A program made the translations under genes and the position numbers. From Andrena cerasifolii (Eukaryota > Arthropoda > Insecta > Hymenoptera > Andrenidae): a stretch of 64,000 bases of DNA. The DNA lies in contig NC_135120.1 in NCBI RefSeq assembly GCF_050908995.1, forward strand, positions 1,798,001-1,862,000, in the 5' to 3' direction. Shown piece after piece: positions 31,501 to 41,805 of the stretch. Position 1 is the first letter of the stretch; every line of letters starts with the position of its first letter. The notes beneath the pieces are model-generated. The model searched no databases. It saw nothing but the letters and a program-made list of their open reading frames with translations, and had not been told where the DNA came from.

Positions 31501-33229
31501 TTGTATGTGCGTTCATGAATGTGTGTATGTGTGCGTGCGCATATGCTACGTATGACATTAGAATTAAATATATGTTGTAACGTGGATTGTACGGGCAGGG
31601 TGGCAATAGAAAGGAATACGCACCAATGACAAAACTATTTACATTTATTAAGATCTAACACTATGTACATGGAGACACGTGAACAACTTTGACACGAAGG
31701 CGATGATCCGCTTAGGAATCGTCCACACCAGGGAGCGATTGTTAAAACCTTGCGAACTAGCCTGTCAGAAATCTACCGATTCGGGTCCACTCGGGAAGCG
31801 CTATCTGTTAATCACCTGTCAGGGTGGTCGTCCGCACTAGGGAGCGACTTTGTCAGAGCTGGGACTTAGACTGGTTAACATTTTTGGGTCTTGGCTCCTT
31901 TTATCCCTGCGAGGGTGGTCTCGGAGCATGCGCATTGGCATGAGGTGCGGAGCGGGGGTGCAGCCAGGGCCCGTAGTGCAGCAGCGCTACTCTGGTGGTC
32001 GCTTGACGCACCATCCTCCCGTGCTACCCGCTACAATGTAGAATAACTCTGACTGCGTTTCTAATATGTGTATGTATATGTTTATGTATTTCAGATTGTA
32101 AGGGAGTTATTGTAAATTATTAATACGAGGACAGTTAACATTTTTTCGGTTTCGCAGCCCCAAGTATTTTGAATAAAATATTTATTCGTATTAAAATATT
32201 TATTTGTATTTATCTTTACCTTCATGTACTTGCAGCTCATTTTGATTTCACATCTTTTTTTATTTTGTAATTATTATTATCTTCTATTTTTTGTGATTTA
32301 ATTGATTTCATGTACTTGGCGTAATTTTTTTACTTTTTTGAAGTTTTTTATGAAGATAAAAATGTTCGCCCTCCCTTGTTATAGGCTGAACCGAACAATT
32401 TTTATTCTGTTAAAACGTTAGTAGGTATTTAATTAAAGTATTTTGGAATAATACCATGTGCCGTGGCCGGGCCCTGCGTTAGCTGGTGCGGTGGACGGGA
32501 TGGTGGTGGTGGCGGCGGCACTGTATTTACGGCTGCAAGCGGCAGCCAAACTTGCTGTCCTCCTCTGTTTTCTGCAAATGTGAAATTTTTTTACATTGTT
32601 AATAGATTTAAAAATATCTAAGTGAAGTAACAATTTTAAGTGTTAAGAATTAATACCGTTTGCCACAGGCTGTTGGTGCGCGATTCTGCATGCTGCCTGC
32701 AGGATCGCAGCATCATTCGAGTCTGGAAAAATAAATTTGAACAAATGTATATATACAAAAATTATTTTATTTATTTAATTCTACTGTATGTTTGTCGTTT
32801 TTTAAACTTACCATCAAGAAGGGCGTCCTCCTGTCTTTTCTACAAAAATTAATAAATAATTAATTTACAAAAACGATCATCCAGTGTCTATAAAAGCGGC
32901 GTTTGATTGAAGAAAGCCATTCGTTAAGTATCAGTGGACATAGACCGTAACTGTATAACAACTAATCATCCAGATAATATTAGTCACGTTGAAGCTTATT
33001 CTTACTCAGATGTGTTTCATATTTCTGATCGTTGGCGTTACAGGTTACAATATGCTTCAACGTGTCTAATATCTTCTTGTTGTATTACTTGTTATTATAC
33101 ACTTCCAGTCTAGGTCCACTGATAGTAAGCGTAGGCAAAGTGCAACTCTGTTTAGAGTATATGAATAATAGTAGAGTTTTTTTTATTACTTACAGTCGCT
33201 TCGTCCCTCTCCATCTTCTCTGATGCCAT
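28528..33229 (-). CDS. Five-exon gene for a 160-residue RGG-tailed protein
   Basis: Exons 33229-33194, 32839-32812, 32722-32657, 32571-32455 and 28763-28528 join into one 483-base frame with all four junctions in phase. Donors are GTAAGT, GTAAGT, GTATTA and GTATTA; acceptors are TTTTGTAG, TTTTCCAG, TTTGCAG and ATTGCAG. The protein starts MASEKMERDEATKRQED and has an alanine-rich helix (DAAILQAACRIAHQQ), six prolines at residues 62-67, a basic segment (RVRAQKQQWANLQAVRAQAM) and a C-terminal RG/RGD/RGG tail (about residues 133-158), a feature of RNA-binding proteins. Intron 4 (3,691 bp) is filled with transposons. I do not recognise the family; it could be a host gene or the ORF of an unknown element. 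An opposite-strand His/Gly-rich frame over the tail is a shadow. Confidence 0.72.
29204..29304 (+). repeat. Two-copy tandem duplication, about 55 bp
   Basis: TGTCAATCGCTATCTTCACT-type sequence occurs twice in a row within intron 4 of the RGG gene, differing at a few bases. Confidence 0.75.
29344..30960. mobile_element. Complete Tc1-like element
   Basis: Ends are inverted copies of CAGTGGCCGAAATAATGATA/GGTTCAC (right end CAGTGACCGAAACAATGATA), with TA at 29342-29343 and 30961-30962. Length 1,617 bp. It sits in intron 4 of the RGG gene and has an unbroken transposase, so it is a recent arrival. Confidence 0.93.
29603..30598 (-). CDS. Tc1-type transposase, intact, DD34E
   Basis: The 331-codon frame starts MGRRKPLNDREKGQIIAFHN, with paired helix-turn-helix motifs and a GRPKK hook. 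The catalytic domain carries D in IFSDEKKFN, D in QHDNAAIH and E in SPDLNPIENLWG; 34 residues separate the last two. The length equals typical Tc1 transposases and no lesion is seen. The product would bind the terminal repeats in the nucleus and cut and paste at TA. No intron is needed. The only apparently intact DNA transposase in the window. Confidence 0.95.
   Translation of the reverse strand: MGRRKPLNDREKGQIIAFHNMGLSNREISRRIERSLNVVNHFLQLKEKYGTKKSTGRPKKIIQREKGKILQEARQNKLNASKIKMKLDLLVGVRRVQQILRSSGTLKYSKRAKKPPLTKFHKEERLRFAGNHMSWTEEWKTVIFSDEKKFNLDGPDGFQYYWHDLRDQKEIKMTRVHGGGSVMIWAAFGYNGKTPIMWFPPKANAEKYQELLEYVLDQYGDEIGGPNLIFQHDNAAIHRAKTIKTWFERIKVEVLPWPSRSPDLNPIENLWGILARKVYANGKQYSNVSELKNGIREAWAEIKSETLQKLVETMPRRIFEVIKNKGGQTKY
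31238..32345. mobile_element. Inverted-repeat element X, copy A
   Basis: Arms of about 200 bp begin near AATTACGCCAAGTACATGAA and its inverted copy at 32300-32345; both contain GAGCTGCAAGTACATGAAGG and AATACGAATAAATATTTTAT. The centre matches copy B at 49.4-49.7 kb. A solo LTR interrupts it at 31576. No gene. It lies in intron 4 of the RGG gene. Confidence 0.8.
31576..32035. mobile_element. Solo LTR, 460 bp, ATGT duplication
   Basis: Starts TGTAACGTGGATTG and ends CCGCTACA; ATGT flanks both sides (31572-31575, 32036-32039). Copy B of element X (near 49560) preserves the empty site, which reads straight through. Probably Gypsy-like by the 4-bp duplication; no internal genes. Confidence 0.9.
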
Positions 33230-33342
33230 GGTCAGCTACTTCTCTTTTCTAGCTTTTCTGTGAAGCTGGCCTAGATGCCTTGGAAACATTCGACAAACCA
33301 ATGTCGGAGCCATGGCCGTCTTATCGGTCATAATAATATAAA

Positions 33343-33569
33343 GGGTAGATGCACCATTTGTGGCCACTTTTAGGATTTCAGTGACTTTCATCGTAATTAT
33401 CTTTAAAATTGTACTTCAAATCAGGAAACTAAAAGCTTTACTAAATTTTGCACTATCTTTACTATTAATGTCTAAGTTACCATTAACTAGAGAAATCGTT
33501 AAAGAATTAATAAAGTTAAAAAATATTAGAAATCCATTTTTCACCGTGGCACAAACGGTACATCTACCC
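33343..33569. mobile_element. 227-bp MITE with GGGTAGATG ends
   Basis: GGGTAGATGCACCATTTGTG at the left is inverted at the right (ATAGGGTAGATGTACCGTTTGTG). The GGGTAG start resembles the pogo ends at 20875. It lies about 110 bases upstream of the RGG gene start codon. Confidence 0.7.
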
Positions 33570-33909
33570 TATCTCCTTCAAATTAGAGCATAAACGACTA
33601 GCGCCCCGAACGCAGCGGCTTTTTGACTTTTTCGTTAAACCGCGAGAGACTGATTTCAGGTCGTTTGGATTTCTGGTTATGGATTATATTTTTTGTTTTT
33701 TGCTGCCTAGATGTTTTTTTCACTCCGTCATGGTTATTTGGTTTTTAAAATGTTGTATTGTCATTCGTACTACGCTCGCCTGCAAAATTTCATGACAATT
33801 GGATTGCTGGAATTGGTTTAGATTTGAGTTTTCAGATATGAAGCAAACGTCCAAGAAGAAAACAGATGATCAAGTCTGAATGTAATCGTTTAAAAAGTAT
33901 GGTTTATTT
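33570..33909. other. Downstream of Helitron H1; end not identified
   Basis: A Helitron 3' hairpin and CTRR end would be expected here on the minus strand. No convincing candidate was seen. Confidence 0.3.
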
Positions 33910-36581
33910 TCATTTTTGACGTTGCAAAAAAAGAATATACACATTTTTAGCGTTTTTGGGCCATTTCGTTTGGTTAATTTTGTCGTTGTCGATACATTTC
34001 CATGCTGATGTACTATCACGTATCATGCATGAATATGAACCGCTTTGAGGATGAAGACCGTTATGAAATACGGCACTTAGTAATTTATATTTTTTATTAC
34101 ACATTGATATCGGTTGTGGAGCAGCTGTTATTTTGCAATTAATTTCTTTTATAATGTCGCCTTTTTCATCATAAGAGAACAACAACAGTTGCATTATAAT
34201 AATTTTTGGCGGAGTAGTTATTTCAATTTTAGTAAACATTTGCTCCGAGCATTGTTCGCATGGTTTTTGGGGACTCGGTTTCCAACCAATCCGTAAAGCA
34301 ATGTTAACATAATCTTGTAAAGGTATACCTTTCTTCGACTTTAAACACAATTCTTTTACGGGCAAGGGGAGAATATAATGCTTGTTAGTGGTTGTTTCTT
34401 TATGAGGACATTTTCTGCACTGTACAGATGTTGTCATTTCCAATTGAATTATTTTTCGGAGCCCTTGTAAATTTTTGCATAATGCTAAAAGAAATTCAGA
34501 TGCGTCTTGTTGAACTTTTTGCAAAAATTTGCCTCCTACGAAACTTCTAATTTTCAAAGAAGTTATTTTTTTATGTTGTTCTGAGTAATCATTTATGAAA
34601 TCTCGAAATTCGTCGAACTCTGTGAACTCTAATAATTTTATTTTCATTACATTACATTGTACAATACATTGCATGATAGCATTCGCGTAACTTGATATTT
34701 GATCAGTGTTAGGTATTCCACGAATTTCTATACAATCTTCAGCATTATCCTCAATGGGAATGTGATGAGCTAGTACTCCTTTGGGTACGGCCCACAAATT
34801 GTCTCCAATTTTTTTATGTTTGATGTTTCGAATTTCGTTACTTGGAAGTGGCGGATCATGAGTGGCCCCTAATTTGTTATATTCAAGAATTGCCGATTCA
34901 CTAGCTGCCACAGATTGCGGGTCAAAGTTAATCAAGTGCAGTCCTTCCAAAGTAGTGATTCTTGAGAGAGCCACATAAACTTGCCCAGTAGAAAACACAC
35001 TGTTGCCAGCGTCAATGATAGCATTTGCCAAACTCAAGCCTTGACTTTTATGTATAGTGATACCATAGCTTAGACATATGGGAAATTGTTTTCTGACAAC
35101 GAACACCCTTTCCATAACTTCAAATTTAACGGATACTCTTTCTATAGCGCATTCTCTGCCTCCTGGAAGGATAATGGTTATTTTGTCGATATCATCTTTA
35201 TTGTCAATAGATCGGGTGACTGAAACGATTGTTCCATTAGTATCGTTAACTATTCCTAAAGTGACGTCGACGTTCCTACGAATCATAATTCTCGCTCCAA
35301 TTTTTATTGTAATACTTTTGACCAGACCAGCAGTTCGTGAATGATCTTCTTCGTATTTAATTAATAATTTCGTTACTTTATTTTTCAAAAATTTTGAGCA
35401 ATTCAGCTGGTCCTGAGCAATAAGCTTGATCTTTTCAGATTCAATTTTTCCAAGCATTGCACTGTTTAGAGTATCACACAGGTGGCATGTAGGAAACAAG
35501 CAAACAGTGTCAGCAGGTAAACGAATGATGTATGCACATAATTCATCAAGTTTCATTGAATAACTTGTCGACTTGAATTTTAGTTGTCTCGTTTGCAACA
35601 ATTGCATATCTGAAGTCAACAGTGTGCCCAAACGAATTCTCGATAATAGTTGACGGTATGTTTCATCGCCTTTTTATCGCATATTTATCGTTAATACTTT
35701 GTATTGGAATAAAGACCATAAATTGTGACCTGCTAAGCAACCTAGAAACTTTTGTACCTGTTCGGCAGACATTTGCACGTAACACGGATCTTCGCGAACT
35801 GGAGGGAGTTGTAGTAAATCTCCGATTACCAGTATATGCTTTTTACCGAACCAGCCCTCGTCACATTCATATGTATTGAATATTTGAGACGTAGGTTTAT
35901 ATACATCAATGTAACATTTTATATCATCGATACTTCATCTATTATTATTAATGAAACATTTTTCAATTCATTTCGTAATAATTTGAGCACGGCGGACAGT
36001 GGGGTATATGCCCCGAAAATGCGGTCAAAATTCAATTTTAAAAATTCTACATAAATTGTAAAACTTTTGTTTCTTTAGTTAGTTGAATATCTGAGGAACA
36101 ATCTATAAATATTCGTTTTCGCATTCATGTATCCATAAAGTACTGTGATTTGTCGGACGTTTAGTATTCTGATAACACGCTTTCCTTTCTCAACAAATTC
36201 GCCTATTAGTAATTTGGAACTTATTTACATAAATTAAATAAATTTTTGTTTTATAGAAGTTTTTCTATCTGTATGGTATACTTTTAAGTAAATTTTACTT
36301 ATGTACCATATATATTTTTGTAGTTATTAGTATTTGAAGATAACCAACGATTCAGTAATTTTATTTATGATTCTAAGACTTTGTTAATGATTTCGTTATA
36401 GTTCCGAGTGAGTCCCGGTGTTCATTTTAGCGTCATTGTGTTCTATGAAGCTTTATGATTAAGATACAAGGAAAATTGATTCCTACTTCGTCCAATTCCG
36501 TGTTTTACAGTTGATCTACGAAAAAGTGGTCATCGAAAATCGCAGCATTTCTCACATACCTGCATGTTCGCATTCGCTATA

Positions 36582-39264
36582 CAGGGTGTCCCAAAAATGT
36601 TGGAGTTCCTTGAAAGGGGTGACTCAGGGGGTGATTTGAAACAACTTTTTCCTTAGCGAAAATATTGTCCGAAGCTTCGTTAACGAGATATTAACAAGAA
36701 ACCCCGACCGATCAGAGCGCGCGCCTTCCGCCCGAGCTTTCGTTGTAGCGTTGGCTACGCGGTAGGCGGCTGCGCTTGTACTACGAAGGTACGAACAAGC
36801 AAGTCGGCATGCATCGAAGGAAACCATGTTACACAGTTTTTTTAAAGCAGAATCTTAAATAATAATTGTTTGAAGTGAGAGGACAAGAAATATGCAAATT
36901 TCGTTTTCAAATAAGGCATAAACGAAAAGGTAATGTAACAAAAAATGTACGACAAGTGATCATAATTCATTATTGAGGTAAAAATCCGTAGTTTAATCAC
37001 GGCCAACATAACTAAATTTAAACAATGATAATAGATGTATGAATAAATTCTTTCAGACTGGATTTACATAATCGGTATAAAGCAACCGAATTTCTATCGC
37101 AGTGATATTCGTAAGCTACCAGAAAATTGGCAAAAGCTAATTAACAATAATGGAAATTATTTCGATGATTGAGTTGTTTTTATTTTATTTTTTTTTAAAT
37201 CAAACTGTTATTGAACCCTAAAATCGAACAGAATTTATTTCTACACCTAATAATCACTAATAAATTAAATAACACACACCCCTACGGGCATTCCTTTCCT
37301 TCCTTTCCTTCCTTTTCGGAAACCTGTGTCACTAAGTAGGTCACTGTGCCGATCCTGGTTATCGGTGGACGAAAAGATTTATGGTAGGGTTGCGCCCAGT
37401 GCTCAGCTGATCGCAGGTATACGACACCACCCGAAGGTAAGGATTACAACGTCAAGTGCGTCCGGGTTAATGTACCGAATATTCACTTCACTGCACGGCC
37501 ACTAACACTGATCACTTAATTTACTTTTCATGGAACGTGTTGTTCCTACGTTATAAAATTGGTGGCCCCGAAAGGGGCCGATTACTGTTAGTTGAGCAGT
37601 TGCTCGATGTGACCACCCTCAGCGTCTATGCACGCCTTGCAGCATCATTGACTCCGTTGAGAATAATTTTGACGCCAAACGCCGAATCGTATCCTCGCTG
37701 GGGGTTTGGATGTGCGAGTATTCCCGTGCAAACGCTCGCACAGTAGAACTTGCGTCCCCGTTGATCTGGGCGTACACCCAGAACATGGCGTAACATTCTT
37801 CAGCGGAGAACATTTCTGGGACGAGATTGCTAGCTGACTGACAGGATTTTTTCCAAGCAACTTCCTCTACCTCCAAGTAGTTTCTCTCGTTCCATTATGA
37901 GTTAACTCCCACCAGAACAAGAGGCTGTAGATAAAAAGAAGCCAGCACATTTTCGAAACACACGTTCTTTGCAGATGTGCAACGAACGACCCATCCTACA
38001 CTTTCACATAAGTCCGCGCTCGAGATAGACAACAGACACCACGTGTTTCGGTTCGAAAGGGCCCGGAGACAAGAGAAGCAGAAAGTCTTCGACTTGCTAT
38101 AAAGAAGAAAAGGCATACCATTCCTGTTTCCGTTTTCGAATACCCTGAGCTCACGTCAGCTACGAGGCGGAACCAGCTAAGCCATAAATTACCCAAAACA
38201 AATCTTTTCTTGTTTCGGCTTAAATAGCCTTTCGAATGCTCCTTATCGCTCTTTCTGGACATTTTCTTTCACTTTGCTCACTTCTGTTTTGCTCAGGAGT
38301 CTACGATGCACTCGTCGTCACGAGTCTACGATGCACACTGAATCACACCCGCTATAACACTTGGAGGGGCCCCTTTAGCACAGAAGGGGACGGTACAGGT
38401 AGCCAGGTCATAGGAAACTCTGGAGGTAACGGTTTTTAAAGTCAAAAAGGTCGACCTTCGGTACAAGCGTGGAGGGCTCCGATTCATACCTGCGCGCCCG
38501 ATCGCGCGCTACTGTTCATAGCTCACAGCGTTGCCAAAATTTCGAATTCAGCTATAATATTTTAGGAATATGTTCTTAAGATGTTGAACTTTCAGAAAAA
38601 AACAAAAACAAAAAATCGATTTTTTTGAACCGTCACACTAGGGAGACCCCTTAAAAAAATATGAAAACAACTCAATCATCGAAATAATTTCCATTATTGT
38701 TAATTATCTTTTGCCATTTTTCTGGTAGCTTACGAATATCACTGCGATAGAAATTCGGTTGCTTTAAACCGATTATGTAAATCCAGTCTGAAAGAATTTA
38801 TTCATACACCTAATATTATTTTTTAAATTTAGTTATGTTAGCCGTGATTAAACTACGGATTTTTACCTCAATAACGAATTATGATCACTTGTCGTACATT
38901 TTTTGTTACATTACCTTTTCGTTTATGCCTTATTTGAAAACGAAATTTGCGTATTTCTTGTCCTCTCACTTCAAACAATTATTATTTAAGATTTCGCTTT
39001 AAAATAAAATTGTATAACGCGGTTTCCTTCGGTGCATGCCGACTTGCTTGTTCATACCTTCGTAGTACAAGCGCAGCCGCCTGCCGCGTGGCCAACGCTA
39101 CAACGGGAGCTCGGGCGGAAGGCGCGCGCTCTGATTGGTCGGGGGTTTTTGTTAATATCTCGTTAACGAAGCTTCGGACAATATTTTCGCTAAGGAAAAA
39201 GTTGTTTCAAATCACCCCCTGAGTCACCCCTTTCAAGGAACTCCGACATTTTTGGGACACCCTG
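36582..39264. mobile_element. CAGGGTGTCCC element with 604-bp inverted ends, inside Transib
   Basis: Both ends start CAGGGTGTCCCAAAAATGT and are flanked by TA (36580-36581, 39265-39266). The arms (36582-37185 and 38661-39264) contain CGTTAACGAGATATTAACAA. Length 2,683 bp. The interior has one partial helix-turn-helix frame; no catalytic domain is left, so the copy is non-autonomous. Such CAGGGTGTCCC ends are familiar from ant and wasp transposons; the superfamily (Tc1/mariner-related?) is not certain. Confidence 0.85.
37619..37876 (-). pseudogene. DUF4817-like helix-turn-helix fragment
   Basis: FSAEECYAMFWVYAQINGDA followed by AREYSHIQTPSEDTIRRLAS matches the pattern of DUF4817, the DNA-binding N-terminus of insect transposases linked to CAGGGTGTCCC ends. 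It is cut off after about 85 codons without a catalytic domain. Confidence 0.6.
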
Positions 39265-39685
39265 TATCTCCGTAAAGTAAGTACTTACTAAAGAATTATT
39301 TGAAGAAATTGTTTAAATTATAAACGTGCGGGAAGCTTATAGTATGCTGTAGATCAGCGATGCTCAGAAATTGACTAATGATTAAACAATAATATTATAT
39401 AATTGGACGGAATAGACTTGAACAGTCCCACTTACACCTCTGATTAACAAACAATTTCTTATTAAACGATTTTTATTCAACTTCAATTCTCTGCTTGTTT
39501 GCATGTATGTTTGTTTAGTTCAAATCTACAAACTCAATTTTAACCCACTTCCAACTATCCAATAGACTTGAAACTTTGCAGGCATACGTAGTTTGGATGA
39601 CAATACAAAATGAAGATATTTAATTTTAGTGATCAAGAATACATATATGAGAATGTACCTTTTAATAGGAAACCCTGTATTTTTA

Positions 39686-41805
39686 TTAATTTTCATCGGA
39701 ACATGCGTCACAAAGTTCTTCGCCTGAGAATACTTCCTGTTCATCCGATGTCGTTCCTTCTTCTTCTTCTTCATATTCTTCTTCCTCTTCTTCCTCATCA
39801 TCATCATCATCATCATCATCTTCTTCTTCTGATACTTGTTCTTCTACAATTGATGTAGGTTCAGAAGGTAGAATTAATTGCAATGTCTCGCTTAAAAAGG
39901 GGTTTGATTTTTTCTTCGTAGTCGGTCTTATACTGGATATCAGAGGATCGGAAGTAATTAAAAGTCTATTCAGTACGTTTATATTACATGCTTTTCTAGA
40001 ACACTTTCGTGCACGAACTTCTCTATAACGACGAAAGTGTTTGTTTCTTGCCTCGGCTGCTTCTTCTGACAGTCTTCCAATGGGTAAAATAGCATTTTCA
40101 ATAATTAATGGTGCGTGGATTAGTAACTTGTGCATGGTAGGTGACATAGGGTACCATGAGTATAGTTTAACATATAGCTTTGCAGTATCCATAGTAAATG
40201 TTTCAAATTTATTTAAATCTATTTTGTAACCGCTTGACACAATTTCTAATATGACTCTAAGTCTATATATTAGTTCTACATCAACCCCAGTAATGGTAGA
40301 TGATAATTGATGGTTTAAGAAAAATCTGCGACTGGTATTACCATCATTTGTATTGCCGAAACCAGCTTTTGGTACGTCAACAGTAATTTCTATTTGAGCT
40401 TTAAACTCCTCTTGTATGACTTTCTTTCTTTCCGTGACTAAACGTTTTTCTTCTTTTGATCTTATTTGCCATTTCCGAATGTGTAATTTATAAGATAAAT
40501 GTAATAAAATGAATATTTTTATTCTGGCATGTAGAATCGACAAACCAAACTTTAATGCAGCTACATTAATTTCACCTGTCTTCGACAAATCGTTGAATGC
40601 TGTAGAGGTCAATCCACATAGGTAACATCTCATGGTAGATGATGTGTTTGTTGCCGCGTTGCATATCTTCCCATCTATCATCGTGAACAAAAAAATGTGC
40701 TTAACAGTTATAGGTCTATTTCCATTAATTTCTGTTTCTCTTAGTTGGTCTATTTGGCCTTCTATATAACTTATTTCGTCATTTATTACATCGGTATCTT
40801 CTTTTATAAACCTTATTCTGATTGGTCTACAATACCTTGGAGATGATGGTGTCGGATTATCCCAAATGATTTTTGAATTTTCTGAAGAAATTAATCGTAG
40901 GGGAAGGAATGAGCTTTGAAATATGTGACTACCAGAATCAGAAATGTTTTTAAATTGTTGTTTATATTGTGCTTGTTTGGATCCATCACAACCCCATTTA
41001 CTAATTAATTGTAATTTACTGATCTCATTTTCTTGTAAATTATGTAACACCTCTTCCAAATATAACAGTAACCGAACAGCTGTGTGATCTAGTAATTCTT
41101 GCAGCTTTATTTCTGCAGAAGTGTCAGTTATGACGAATGCTTCTTGAGCAGGATAGCAAACTTTCTTAGCCTTCTGTAATACAGAATACAATGGAAAAAG
41201 TTTTTTATCCATTGTACGGACAGAATCGAGGGTTGTCTTGTTTCTGCTTGTTGATTTGTGGAACAAAGTTTCCTGCACTTTTTTGCATATGATTGGCATT
41301 TTGTGACTTCCTGCAGTACTATGGTAGCGTCCACTTGACCAGAAGACCTTAGCTTTGCCTGTGCAGCAAATGTTAATTCCTCGGTGCTAATCATTTCCCG
41401 TATATCTTCTGTTTTTCTTCTTTTGCTTCGCTCAGATAATTCGGTAAAAGACTTAGGTAGACGTCCAGCCTAGGATGATGTTGTGGGTATTTCAAATGTT
41501 CCTTAAAGACAGTTTAAATTCTGTTTTTCGAAAAGATCCTTCCTATATTTTGCAGAAACCCATCTACGTTTGAATTCTGATTTAAGATGAGGAATACAGT
41601 GTTTAAACGCTACACGCTCTTCTTCTGAATATCTGTTGCGATTTAATAAATAATTTTCAAGATACTCCAGTTTTTCAGTATTTTTTTCGCCTTTACACCC
41701 CTGCATAATATTAAATAATTGTTTTCGCGTCATAACTTTTATCCCAGAGGATTCTCCAGTATCCGATGACATTTTACTACCTATATGGACATATATACTC
41801 GTCAA
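39686..41805 (-). pseudogene. Transib (RAG1-like) transposase
   Basis: The N-terminal piece (41805-41503) contains MTRKQLFNIMQG and YSEEERVAFKHCIPHLKSEF. In-frame TAA and TAG follow, then ERSKRRKTEDIRE and ELTFAAQAKLRSSGQVDA (to 41300), then a frameshift. The 537-codon core is open: KWGCDGSKQAQY (first catalytic Asp), FTMIDGK, a CX2C finger (MRCYLCG), SPTMHKLLIHAP, and the Glu region SEEAAEARNKHFRRYREVRA, strongly like the RAG1 core. The C-terminus is a long Asp/Glu run encoded by CAT/CTT repeats on the plus strand, prone to length change. Transib transposase is the relative from which RAG1 derives. Two stops and one shift disable this copy. Confidence 0.88.

Noticed and set aside
39526..39858. 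Met-rich and His/Leu-rich frames at the CAT/CTT repeat
   Set aside because: Shadows of the trinucleotide tract that encodes the acidic tail of the Transib transposase.
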